Positions 1-6,929 of a stretch of DNA of 11,397 nucleotides are shown piece after piece (the stretch's first letter is position 1; the number at the start of each line of letters is the position of its first letter). The notes under the pieces are model-generated. The model made no database searches. It worked only from the letters and a program-made list of their open reading frames with translations, and was not told the DNA's origin. The stretch lies in NCBI GenBank assembly GCA_002395905.1, contig DGVK01000048.1:1-11397 (forward strand), in the 5' to 3' direction. The DNA is from Verrucomicrobia bacterium UBA4286. GTDB taxonomy: Bacteria; Verrucomicrobiota; Kiritimatiellia; RFP12; UBA1067. A program made the position numbers and the translations under genes.

Positions 1-957
1 GAACATCTCGGGCGTCTGGCTCTGCACACCGTCGCAACGGGCGTGCGGCGGGTCGTTGTGAACCTCGATTATGAGGCCGTCGGCGCCGATCGCGGCGGCG
101 GCCACCGCCACAGGATCGACCATGTACGCGTAGCCCGTCGCATGGGACGGATCGACCACGACGGGCAGATGCGACAACCTGTGCAGAAGCGGAACCACTC
201 CAAGGTCGAGCGTGTTCCTCAGGGACGTTTCGAACGTCCTTATTCCGCGCTCGCAGAGAATAACGTTCGGGTTCCCCGACGCCATCACATACTCCGCGCT
301 CATCAGGAGTTCCTGGATTGTCGCCGACATGCCGCGCTTCAGGAGAACGGGCTTTTTCGTATACGACCCCACCTCCTTGAGCAGATTGAAGTTCTGCATG
401 TTCCTCGCGCCGATCTGGATCACATCTACGTCGTTGAAGAGTTCTATATCCTTGAAATCCATTAGCTCCGTCACTATCGGCAGCCCCGTCTCCCGCTTGG
501 CGACCGACAGCATCCGGAGTCCATCCGCGCCGAGACCCTGGAACGCATAGGGGGAGGTACGCGGCTTGAACGCGCCGCCGCGCAGCATCGACGCGCCGGC
601 GGCTTTCACGCTCTTTGCGATCCCAACGACCTGCTCTTCGCTCTCGACGCTGCAAGGGCCGGCGATCACGCCGAAATGCCCAGCGCCGATCTTCACGCCG
701 CTGCAGTCGATGACGGTGTCGTCCGGATGGAACTTGCGGTTCGCGGCCTTGTAAGGCTCCTGTATGCGCTGCACCGACTCGACGACATCAAGCGCCTCGA
801 TAAGCGAAGGATCGAGATGTGCCACGTCGCCGACGCAGCCGATGAGCGTCTGCAGCGAACCCTTCGACACATGAGGCTCGATATTGCGCGACCTCAAGAG
901 CGACTTCAGATTCTCGACCTGAGCCTCATCAGCGCCCTTTTTAATAAGGATAATCAT
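1..957 (-). CDS. aroF: 3-deoxy-7-phosphoheptulonate (DAHP) synthase, type I beta; C-terminus cut by window edge
   Basis: Condenses phosphoenolpyruvate with erythrose 4-phosphate to DAHP, the first committed step of the cytoplasmic shikimate pathway to aromatic amino acids. The 319 visible codons are open from ATG 957 to the window edge. From memory of the roughly 338-residue Thermotoga maritima enzyme, about 20 residues are missing. Residues 1-65 form a small N-terminal domain like the ferredoxin/ACT-like regulatory domain of that subclass; feedback inhibition by Tyr or Phe is therefore plausible but not shown. The barrel carries IAGPCSVE (98-105), RGGAFKPRTSPYAFQGLG (126-143), QIGARNMQNF (181-190), LLKRG (205-209) and VDPSHATG (268-275). 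All four metal ligands can be placed: C102, H272, E298 and D309. ATG 957 has a purine-rich AGAGAGAAAGG upstream. It starts 18 bases after the thioesterase stop, so the two are probably co-transcribed. Confidence 0.96.
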   Translation of the reverse strand, partial: MIILIKKGADEAQVENLKSLLRSRNIEPHVSKGSLQTLIGCVGDVAHLDPSLIEALDVVESVQRIQEPYKAANRKFHPDDTVIDCSGVKIGAGHFGVIAGPCSVESEEQVVGIAKSVKAAGASMLRGGAFKPRTSPYAFQGLGADGLRMLSVAKRETGLPIVTELMDFKDIELFNDVDVIQIGARNMQNFNLLKEVGSYTKKPVLLKRGMSATIQELLMSAEYVMASGNPNVILCERGIRTFETSLRNTLDLGVVPLLHRLSHLPVVVDPSHATGYAYMVDPVAVAAAAIGADGLIIEVHNDPPHARCDGVQSQTPEMF

Positions 958-975
958 GTTTTAAGGCCTTTCTCT

Positions 976-1377
976 CTATTTTAACTTGAAACCGGTTCCT
1001 ATGAACTGGGCTATCGGGCGGCCGGCGTCGTCGGCGATATCCACATTCACCACGCACGACGTGCGCCCGTCCTTCTTGAACCTCGCCGTCGCGGTCATGC
1101 GGCCGCCTTTGGGCTGGGCCAGAAAGTTCACGCTCACCTGCTGGGCTACCGTAACCCTGTCGCGGTCGTTGGTAAGCGCCGCGAAGGCGAAGTCGGCAAG
1201 CGTGAATATCGCGCCGCCCATAACCCCGCCGAACGCGTTTTTGTGGCGCGCGCCCAGCTCCACGCTCGTAACAGCATGCTCTTCATCAAGCTCGTCGATC
1301 GTCATTCCGCTCTCTGTGGCGAACCTGTCGCCAGCGAAATACGCCCGAGCCTCTTCAATCGTGCCGAACTTCGACAT
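976..1377 (-). CDS. PaaI-like hotdog-fold thioesterase
   Basis: Predicted acyl-CoA thioesterase of the PaaI/4HBT hotdog superfamily, cytoplasmic, 133 residues, the usual single-domain length. The active-site helix region is HKNAFGGVMGGAIFTLAD (residues 45-62). D62 sits at the family's acidic catalytic position. The more usual HGG is MGG here, a variant I recall from other PaaI-like proteins. The rest reads as alternating beta strands ending in RPIAQFIGTGFKLK, typical of the fold. The frame stays open upstream to 1407, but ATG 1377 is preceded by GGGAGG at 6 bases, so I take it as the start. The gene then overlaps the end of the DUF975-like gene by 23 bases in another frame. Substrate is unknown; a neighbouring aromatic pathway gene (aroF) is not enough to infer an aryl-CoA substrate. 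Confidence 0.88.
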   Translation of the reverse strand: MSKFGTIEEARAYFAGDRFATESGMTIDELDEEHAVTSVELGARHKNAFGGVMGGAIFTLADFAFAALTNDRDRVTVAQQVSVNFLAQPKGGRMTATARFKKDGRTSCVVNVDIADDAGRPIAQFIGTGFKLK

Positions 1378-2182
1378 TTCCAACCTCCCTGTCATGTTTA
1401 AGCGCACGGTAGAACACCGCCCTCGCCACCGACATCCAAAGAACCATCAAGACTATCGCCGCCATGGACAAGAGCCGCGAAACCATATCGAGCAGACCGC
1501 CGAACAGTCCGCCGACGGAAACCGCAAGAAGTTCTACAGGCAATATGGCCAGTATCAAGGCGACGGCGATCACAAGAAAATACAGGTCGAGCCTGAAGCG
1601 CTGCATCTTGCGCCCCGCCATCATGCGTCCGCTCTCGGCGAGGCACTGCGACGCGCCCCACTCCGGATGCTCGACCTTGAGGTTCCAGCACTGGCTGTAG
1701 CGGTATGAAGCGACGACGCCAGGCACGAAAAGCAGAAGCGACCACAGGAAGATGCGCACGAAAAGCACGAAACCCAGCCACGCCACGCCGAGCGGACGTG
1801 CAAAGCCGCCCATTGAATCGCGGCACCAGCCGCGCTCGTCCTCCTTCGCCGCTTTAAGAACGACGCACGTCATGCCATAAACCGCTATACCGCCGAATAT
1901 GAAGCCGATAAACATCTGGAACGCCGTCGAGCCGCACATCTGGCGCGCGACCGCCGCCGACGGCACCGCGTATTCAAGGCCCGACCGCATCGCCTGAGCC
2001 TTGGCCGCCATGTAGTCCATCCACGTCTGGATCCCCGCCGTCTTGTAGAACGCATCGACGACACCGTTGGCGAGGTTGCTCGCGGCGGAGACGATCACCA
2101 TGACGATAAGCATGCGCCCGAACCACCTGCCGTTCAGGACGCGCTTGAGCGCCTCGATGCGTATCTCTCTGTTGGCTTTCAT
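1355..2182 (-). CDS. DUF975-like polytopic membrane protein
   Basis: An integral membrane protein of 275 residues with about five or six hydrophobic segments (roughly 22-42, 86-110, 133-157, 199-221 and 236-257). The pattern fits the DUF975 family: an amphipathic N-terminus (ALKRVLNGRWFGRMLI), a central LLLFVPGVVASYRYSQCW (149-166), then HPEWGASQCLAESGRMMAGRKMQRF (172-196 region), and a C-terminal RAVFYRALK (254-262). In the family the PG-containing segment and the 'S-R-x-M-x-G-x-K' segment are the conserved marks. Molecular function is not established; such proteins are usually described only as predicted integral membrane proteins. ATG 2182 overlaps the exonuclease stop as ATGA, so translation is probably coupled. 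Residues 40-80 form a long predicted extramembrane loop. Confidence 0.78.
   Translation of the reverse strand: MKANREIRIEALKRVLNGRWFGRMLIVMVIVSAASNLANGVVDAFYKTAGIQTWMDYMAAKAQAMRSGLEYAVPSAAVARQMCGSTAFQMFIGFIFGGIAVYGMTCVVLKAAKEDERGWCRDSMGGFARPLGVAWLGFVLFVRIFLWSLLLFVPGVVASYRYSQCWNLKVEHPEWGASQCLAESGRMMAGRKMQRFRLDLYFLVIAVALILAILPVELLAVSVGGLFGGLLDMVSRLLSMAAIVLMVLWMSVARAVFYRALKHDREVGNVEVRHD
1384..1389 (-). promoter_or_regulatory. Ribosome binding site that decides the thioesterase start
   Basis: GGGAGG on the minus strand, 6 bases before ATG 1377. It lies inside the 3' end of the upstream DUF975-like gene. The alternative in-frame starts at 1395 and 1407 have no comparable site, so the shorter protein is preferred. 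Confidence 0.75.
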
Positions 2183-2967
2183 GACTTCGGCGCGGGCGGC
2201 AGACGCCCGTTCTCGAGGAGATCCTTAACGATCATCCTCACTTCACTGTCGAAATCGCCCTTCATGAGCCACCGCAGGTAGTTGGGCTCGTTGAGGAGAA
2301 GTTTTGTGAGCGACTCGCCCTTCTTCTTGCCGAAGTTCACCGTAAGCTCGCCGTTCTTCCAGCGCAGCATTCCGTTGCGATCGGCGTTGAGCGGATCGTG
2401 CGGCACGAGGTATTCGTCCATCTCTGCGGACGTCCTGGGCAGATCGGGATATCTTTCCATCTGCGCCTGGAGCACCTCGAGCGTCGCCGCCGCGTCGGCC
2501 TCGGCCCCGTGCGCTCCTTCGTGCGGACGGCCCAGATAGAACTTCACCGCCGCCGTGAGATCGCGCGGCTCCATCTTGTGATATATCCTCTGCACGTCAA
2601 CATGGCGGCGGGCAGTCGCGGCGAGGTTCAGCCCCACGCGCGCGAACTCCTCTTCAAGGCAGGGTATGTCGAAGCGGTCGGCGTTGAAGCCCGAAAGATC
2701 GGCTCCTTTGAAGAACTCGAATATCTCGGCCGCCTTGTCGGCGAACGAGGGGCAGTCCTTCACGATCTCGTCGGTTATGCCGTGAATCGCCGTCGTCTCG
2801 GGGGGGATCGGAACCCCCGGGTTGAGCAGCCAGCAGCGGCGCTCCTCCGAGCCGTCCGGCGCGACCTTTATGGCCGCGAGTTCGATGATGCGGTCCTTGC
2901 GCGGGGAGGTGCCGGTGGATTCGATGTCGAATACAACGAGAGGTCTGTCGAGTTTCAGAGATAGCAT
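2179..2967 (-). CDS. DEDDh 3'-5' exonuclease with ExoX-like C-terminal module
   Basis: Predicted DnaQ/epsilon-superfamily 3'-5' exonuclease, 262 residues, acting on single-stranded DNA or RNA ends in the cytoplasm. Motif ExoI is VFDIESTG with D14 and E16. ExoII is GFNADRFDIP with D100. ExoIII is H153-G-A-E-A-D158, the H-x4-D spacing of the DEDDh class. IHGITDEIV (61-69) is the typical segment between ExoI and ExoII. Residues about 199-240 (NFGKKKGESL, then PNYLRWLMKGDF) resemble the small C-terminal module of exodeoxyribonuclease X and DUF3820-type proteins. I chose ATG 2967 because homology begins right there; the open frame continues upstream to 3348, but that part is low-complexity Arg-rich sequence lying over the LpxC-like gene in another frame. 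The start overlaps the end of that gene by 13 bases. The ribosome binding site is weak, so expression may depend on coupling. Confidence 0.9.
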   Translation of the reverse strand: MLSLKLDRPLVVFDIESTGTSPRKDRIIELAAIKVAPDGSEERRCWLLNPGVPIPPETTAIHGITDEIVKDCPSFADKAAEIFEFFKGADLSGFNADRFDIPCLEEEFARVGLNLAATARRHVDVQRIYHKMEPRDLTAAVKFYLGRPHEGAHGAEADAAATLEVLQAQMERYPDLPRTSAEMDEYLVPHDPLNADRNGMLRWKNGELTVNFGKKKGESLTKLLLNEPNYLRWLMKGDFDSEVRMIVKDLLENGRLPPAPKS

Positions 2968-3980
2968 AGAAGATCGTTTCTGTATAGGGCGCGGACCGCA
3001 TCGCAGTCCAGCGTGTGACCGGCGCGGTAGCTTACGACCGTGCCTGCAAAGCGGTGCGAGCCGGTGAGCGACAGCGCCGCCATGAGATCGAGCGTCGCGC
3101 GGTGCCACACGGGCTCCAGGAACTTTCCGCCGACCGGGAAGCGCGGCTCGGTGTAGTAGCGCCTGCCGTGGATGAGGATGTTGCGGTCGTTGTAGCCCCA
3201 GTTGCGCGTCGCCGCGAAAAGCCTGCCTACCGTCTTGGCGAGGATGTACTGGCGGCGCGTCGCGTTGGTGCGCGCGAGCGCGGCGTAGCGAAACGTATCG
3301 CCGGTCGCGTCGAAAAGCACGCGCTGGCTGCCGATTACCGTGTTCCACGATATGGCGCAGTCGATGCGCAGGTTGCGCTCGCCGTCCTCCGCCGGAAGGA
3401 ACAGAAGAAAATCGCCGCGCTTCCCGCCGAAGGCGACGGGCTCTTTAACGGTGACATACGTCGCGTCGTCGGCCTTCTCGACGATCTTCGCGTGCTCGAC
3501 GGCTTTCACAAGGGGAAGCGACGACTGGTCGAAAAGCGGCGGATCGCCGCTCTTGACTTTGAGAAGAACGTCGTCAAGGCCGAGCCCCGCCTTTAGCGCC
3601 ACGATATGCTCGACCATGCGCAGGTAGTTGTGGGGCGAACCCGACCGCATGACGAGGTTCTGCGCGCTCGTCCAGAGGTTCGAGATGTCGACTTTTGTGT
3701 CAAGCTGCTCGGGAAGATCCATGCGGCGTATCCACCAGCCCTTGCGTTCGCTCGGCGCGAACGTGAGCGTCTGCTTGGAGCTTCCTTGAAACGTCCCTAC
3801 GCCCGCGACCGACGCCTCGCCGGCTATCGTGCGGCGCTTCGGGGGGAACGCCGCCGAACGGTCCGCCGCGAGGCGCGTCTCGTCGATCGGCTGCACGCGA
3901 AAACTCTCGTATGCGGCGGCTATCGCGGCTTCACTGCCGAAGACGACGCGCCCTGTCCTGTATTCGGGCATGTTTCCCAT
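2955..3980 (-). CDS. lpxC: Divergent LpxC-like UDP-3-O-acyl-N-acetylglucosamine deacetylase
   Basis: LpxC is the zinc deacetylase that commits UDP-3-O-acyl-GlcNAc to lipid A synthesis. This 341-residue protein carries both halves of the fold. The first runs from about 49 (RRTIAGEASVAGVGTF) through MVEHIVALKAGLGLDDV (122-138), which supplies catalytic E124 and zinc ligand H125, to PPLFDQSSLPLV (147-158). The second ends with VWHRATLDLMAALSL (291-305) and RAGHTLD (319-325), with H322 at the general acid position. Three features are unusual. There are about 48 extra N-terminal residues. The zinc motif reads H293-x4-D298 rather than the usual H-x3-D. The second Asp normally four residues after the ligand Asp (HKxLDxxGD) is absent, with AA in its place. 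The usual GG-x-x-x-N-A segment is also degenerate (WGYNDRNILI, 261-270). It may be a fast-evolving functional LpxC or a paralog. ATG 3980 has GAGG upstream and lies 6 bases after the TPR gene. Confidence 0.82.
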   Translation of the reverse strand: MGNMPEYRTGRVVFGSEAAIAAAYESFRVQPIDETRLAADRSAAFPPKRRTIAGEASVAGVGTFQGSSKQTLTFAPSERKGWWIRRMDLPEQLDTKVDISNLWTSAQNLVMRSGSPHNYLRMVEHIVALKAGLGLDDVLLKVKSGDPPLFDQSSLPLVKAVEHAKIVEKADDATYVTVKEPVAFGGKRGDFLLFLPAEDGERNLRIDCAISWNTVIGSQRVLFDATGDTFRYAALARTNATRRQYILAKTVGRLFAATRNWGYNDRNILIHGRRYYTEPRFPVGGKFLEPVWHRATLDLMAALSLTGSHRFAGTVVSYRAGHTLDCDAVRALYRNDLLCYL

Positions 3981-3986
3981 GGAGCC

Positions 3987-6380
3987 TCACTTCCCGGCCG
4001 CGGCGCGGTTGCGCGCTTCGCGAGCCTTTCGTATCGCGTTCGCGGTATCCTGGATCGCGGCGGACTCCGGTATGAGTCTTAGCGCCTTCTGCACGTTTAT
4101 CTCGGCCGCGTCCAGTTTGCCCAGTTCCAGTTCGAGCATCGCGAGGTTGTTGTAGACGGCCGGTTCGTTGGGCTTGCGGATGAGGCAGCGCCGCAGATAC
4201 TCCTCGGCGCGCGTCAGCTGGCGCTCCTTCAAGTAGTACATGCCCATGGCGAAGTTCGCGTCGGCATTGTCCGGCTCGGCCGAAAGCACCGTCTCGGCGT
4301 AAAGCTTGCCCATCGCGAAATCGGCCCTCACAAGAGCCAGCTGAAGTCCCTCGCGCGTCGTGAGCTGGGAGGACATCCGGTCCTGCTGGCTGCGTATGGA
4401 CGACAGCATCTGCTTGTAGGTCTCGTTCACGTTGTTGAGCTTCGCGGCGAGATCCGAATCGGCTATCGCGGTTTTGGCGTCGCCCGCGAGATCTGCGCGC
4501 TCGGCGCGGTAGGTGCAGGCGCGGGAGAGGCGCCACAGCACGTTCCAGAAGGCAGAACGCGTCGACTTGTCGGTGCAGTCCTTTATGCCGGCGGCGCATA
4601 TCGCAAGGGCGCGCACGGCGAGATCGCGGGCGCGGGCCACGCTGGCGGCGCGCTCTGAATCGTCGGCCCAGCCGAGCGGACGCGTGATGATGCCGCCGAC
4701 GGGCGGGATGGCCTTCCCGTCGCGTTTCCACAGATCGTGGCCGAGCTGTATCGCGCAGTTCTTGAGCTTCGCCGGCCTGTCGCGTATCCAGCTCCTCAGG
4801 CCCATCGCGGCGTCGAAGGTGAACGAGAACTTGTCCTCCTTGTCGCCTGTAAGACCGCGCGTGCGCAGATAGACCTTGTATGGCGACGAGCCGCCCATCA
4901 TGGAAAGGCACTTTATGTTCCTGCCCTGCATGGCGCCTTCGAGTTCTATGGCGATGTCAAGGTTGCCGTCGGTGAAGAGATACTCCGCGTCGCCCGTCTC
5001 CTCCACCATCTCGCGCACCGCCTCGCGCACGAGGGCGAGAATGGAGCGCGTCGCGCTCTTCACGCGGCCCGGCACCATCACGCCGACAAGCACGAGCGGT
5101 ATCACGATGACGCCGATGCGTCGGATGAACGTCGAGAGGCGCGAGTCCACCTGCGGCGACGTCTCGTCATCGTCCGCGCCGAACTGCTGCTCGGCGAGGC
5201 GCAGGTGGTTGCGGCAGAGCGAGTCGACGCCGAGAATCGTCACGCCGCCCGCGAGCGACGTCGCGGCCAGAAGAATCCCCACGCACAGCAGGTATTGCGA
5301 GACGTGGCTGCTGTAGGTCCAGAACCATAGTTCTGGAATAGGGCAGCTCTGCATGAGCGCGACGACCCCGCAGAAGAAGAACACCATTCCCGTCGAGTAG
5401 GAGAGGAACACCTCTTCGTCGGCCGCCGTCGGGAAGCGCACTATCGTCACGACGAACGGTATCACGCACGCGCCTATGAGAAGTATCGCGCCTGTGAGAT
5501 CGGCCGCGCCGGAGATCCTTCCCCAGTAGCCGAGCAGATAGGCGAGCGGTATCGAGCCGGCGGACTGCCCCGCCGCCATAAGACCGCCGTGGCTCGCGTA
5601 TGTCCAGCAGTTCAAGCCCACGCCGAGCACGAACGCCGCCATGAAGATGAACGTCATGTGCCACTTGCCGACGGCGATCACCTCCGGACGGTAGAACGGC
5701 GACTCGAGAATGGGCAGGAACTTGAGCACTGCGAAGTTCAGCGCGACGAACGCGCCTGCAAAAACAAAGCCCATCGGCGACTCGGCGCAGAGAAGGCCCA
5801 GGAGAAGCGCGCAGATGTAGGCATAGCGGATAAGCCCCTTCCTGAGGAAGAGGAAGAAGAACTCGATCGCGCCGAGTGTGAGTCCCATGAGGATGGTCGT
5901 CTCCGACAGCGACTGACCGGCCGTCCACACAGGATCGGTGGACAGGAAGCTCACCGTTCCCACGAGGCTTGCGATCTTGATCACGAGACTGCGGCGCGGC
6001 GAGCGCTGAGGCCTCGCTCGCATGATGAACACGAGCATCTCATGGATCGTCGCGTATATGAGCGCCGCTGCAACGGCGAGCGCCGCATGACCAAGCAGTC
6101 TTAAAACCGTCATCGCTTCGGCTTTGCCGAAGACAGCGTATACGAGACTGGCGGCAAAAGTGTAAAAGCCCGGCATTACATGCTCGGCGGGGCGCACTCC
6201 AGCCGCTACAGCAGTCTCGCGCCAAAGGTCGGGCGGCAGGCACGGATATGCCCAGACTGTAAGCCCGATGAAGGTTGCTATCGCCAGACCTGCCGCTATA
6301 AGAATATCGCCCAGCCCGATTTTTTCGGTCTGGGCGATTTCTGCGGCGATCTCGTTCTGCGCAATCGCCCGGTTGTCCAT
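3987..6380 (-). CDS. Large polytopic membrane protein with C-terminal TPR repeats
   Basis: A 797-residue protein of unknown function. Residues 1-22 are probably cytosolic; hydrophobic segments follow at about 23-45, 70-88, 93-120, 134-147, 160-180, 185-222, 240-260, 275-287, 294-315, 325-343, 352-388 and 420-437. The first extracytoplasmic stretch, YPCLPPDLWRETAVAAGVRP (45-64), and the overall layout recall DUF2723/GT-C-like membrane proteins; this is a weak resemblance and no catalytic residue can be named. Residues about 440-650 are soluble, mixed alpha/beta. About 672-775 hold two clear TPR units (ADANFAMGMYYLKERQLTRA and AVYNNLAMLELELGKLDAAE) and a likely third before them. TPRs suggest protein partners, perhaps in envelope assembly. 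ATG 6380 shares its A with the PEP-CTERM gene stop (TGATG), so translation is likely coupled. A strong hairpin lies 42-75 bases into the coding region. Confidence 0.8.
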   Translation of the reverse strand: MDNRAIAQNEIAAEIAQTEKIGLGDILIAAGLAIATFIGLTVWAYPCLPPDLWRETAVAAGVRPAEHVMPGFYTFAASLVYAVFGKAEAMTVLRLLGHAALAVAAALIYATIHEMLVFIMRARPQRSPRRSLVIKIASLVGTVSFLSTDPVWTAGQSLSETTILMGLTLGAIEFFFLFLRKGLIRYAYICALLLGLLCAESPMGFVFAGAFVALNFAVLKFLPILESPFYRPEVIAVGKWHMTFIFMAAFVLGVGLNCWTYASHGGLMAAGQSAGSIPLAYLLGYWGRISGAADLTGAILLIGACVIPFVVTIVRFPTAADEEVFLSYSTGMVFFFCGVVALMQSCPIPELWFWTYSSHVSQYLLCVGILLAATSLAGGVTILGVDSLCRNHLRLAEQQFGADDDETSPQVDSRLSTFIRRIGVIVIPLVLVGVMVPGRVKSATRSILALVREAVREMVEETGDAEYLFTDGNLDIAIELEGAMQGRNIKCLSMMGGSSPYKVYLRTRGLTGDKEDKFSFTFDAAMGLRSWIRDRPAKLKNCAIQLGHDLWKRDGKAIPPVGGIITRPLGWADDSERAASVARARDLAVRALAICAAGIKDCTDKSTRSAFWNVLWRLSRACTYRAERADLAGDAKTAIADSDLAAKLNNVNETYKQMLSSIRSQQDRMSSQLTTREGLQLALVRADFAMGKLYAETVLSAEPDNADANFAMGMYYLKERQLTRAEEYLRRCLIRKPNEPAVYNNLAMLELELGKLDAAEINVQKALRLIPESAAIQDTANAIRKAREARNRAAAGK
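5318..5337 (-). repeat. Short perfect hairpin inside the TPR gene
   Basis: Eight-base arms TCCAGAAC (5318-5325) and GTTCTGGA (5330-5337) around a four-base loop, in codons 348-355 (PELWFW). It could be a chance result of codon choice; I see no partner motif. Confidence 0.4.
6306..6338 (-). repeat. Strong hairpin early in the TPR gene
   Basis: Arms ATCGCCCAG (6306-6314) and CTGGGCGAT (6330-6338) are perfect inverse complements. After one mismatch, four more pairs follow (6316-6319 with 6325-6328) and close a loop of five T on the plus strand, five A in the mRNA. The hairpin spans codons 15-25. No U-run follows it in the mRNA, so it is not a standard terminator. It sits just after the junction between the PEP-CTERM and TPR genes. 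Confidence 0.7.
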
Positions 6381-6901
6381 CAGTTCAAACTCCTGTTCTT
6401 GCGCTTAAGTCCAAGCATCGCCGCGCCAAACAGCATCAGAATCGCGCTCGTCGGCTCAGGTGCGGCGGTGTAGGGACCACCATGCCATGCAGTGACATTA
6501 GCAATATTGCCAGACGAGGGCAGTTCTGAAGTTATGTTTCCGCTCAAATTCTTATATGGAGTAGGTGTCGCCATACCTGCAACAAATGATGATTTGCCAG
6601 ACTCCGTGTAGTTGCTCAACTCTATATAATAAGAATAGCCATCTCCTATCTTATCATCCCCCAGGACAGCAAACATAGGAGTATCCATTGGCGCTCCAAT
6701 ACTATTGCCGACATCGACACCACGATAGTCAACGGAGTCCAAAAGAGTGCGCCCGTTACCGTTAATGGCATATATACTGGCCCTGTTATACACCAATGAT
6801 TTATCGGCTACATCATCGCTATTTACCTGCCATGCAAGATAACTAGCCTGGCTTGCAATCGCGCAAAGAACAATTGCACTTGACAACAGAATCTTCTTCA
6901 T
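6380..6901 (-). CDS. Small secreted PEP-CTERM protein
   Basis: A 173-residue exported protein with a C-terminal sorting signal. Residues 1-19 (MKKILLSSAIVLCAIASQA) are a signal peptide with likely cleavage before SYLAWQV. The C-terminus has the PEP-CTERM layout: PEP at 148-150, a hydrophobic stretch SAILMLFGAAMLGL (152-165), then KRKNR. In characterised systems this tail is recognised by an exosortase in the inner membrane; no exosortase gene lies in this window. The mature domain is rich in Ser, Gly, Asn and Tyr, has no cysteine after residue 13, and matches no domain I can name. It resembles small SYLxWQV-type secreted proteins I recall from Kiritimatiellae-like genomes (unverified). The frame is open to 6940, but ATG 6901 has AAGGAG at 9 bases and starts the signal peptide. 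The stop overlaps the next ATG as TGATG. Base composition is more AT-rich than the flanks. Confidence 0.87.
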   Translation of the reverse strand: MKKILLSSAIVLCAIASQASYLAWQVNSDDVADKSLVYNRASIYAINGNGRTLLDSVDYRGVDVGNSIGAPMDTPMFAVLGDDKIGDGYSYYIELSNYTESGKSSFVAGMATPTPYKNLSGNITSELPSSGNIANVTAWHGGPYTAAPEPTSAILMLFGAAMLGLKRKNRSLN

Positions 6902-6910
6902 TTGTTCAAT

Positions 6911-6916
6911 CTCCTT
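6911..6916 (-). promoter_or_regulatory. Ribosome binding site that decides the PEP-CTERM gene start
   Basis: AAGGAG on the minus strand, 9 bases before ATG 6901. It supports the start at the signal peptide over the in-frame upstream start at 6940, which would overlap the preceding gene. Confidence 0.75.
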
Positions 6917-6929
6917 ATGTTTAAACTCT

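Noticed and set aside
2968..3348. Upstream extension of the exonuclease reading frame by about 127 residues
   Set aside because: The extension is Arg/Ala/His-rich, matches no domain and lies over the LpxC-like gene in another frame. Exonuclease homology starts at ATG 2967.
3015..4155. Several plus-strand open frames opposite the LpxC-like and TPR genes
   Set aside because: Compositional shadows without domains or convincing ribosome binding sites.
6622..6630. TATAAT-like sequence on the plus strand
   Set aside because: No -35 element at suitable spacing and no plus-strand gene downstream.
6863..6901. Lipoprotein signal in the PEP-CTERM protein (Cys at residue 13)
   Set aside because: The residue before the Cys is Leu, not Gly, Ala or Ser, and the Cys lies inside the hydrophobic core of an ordinary signal peptide.
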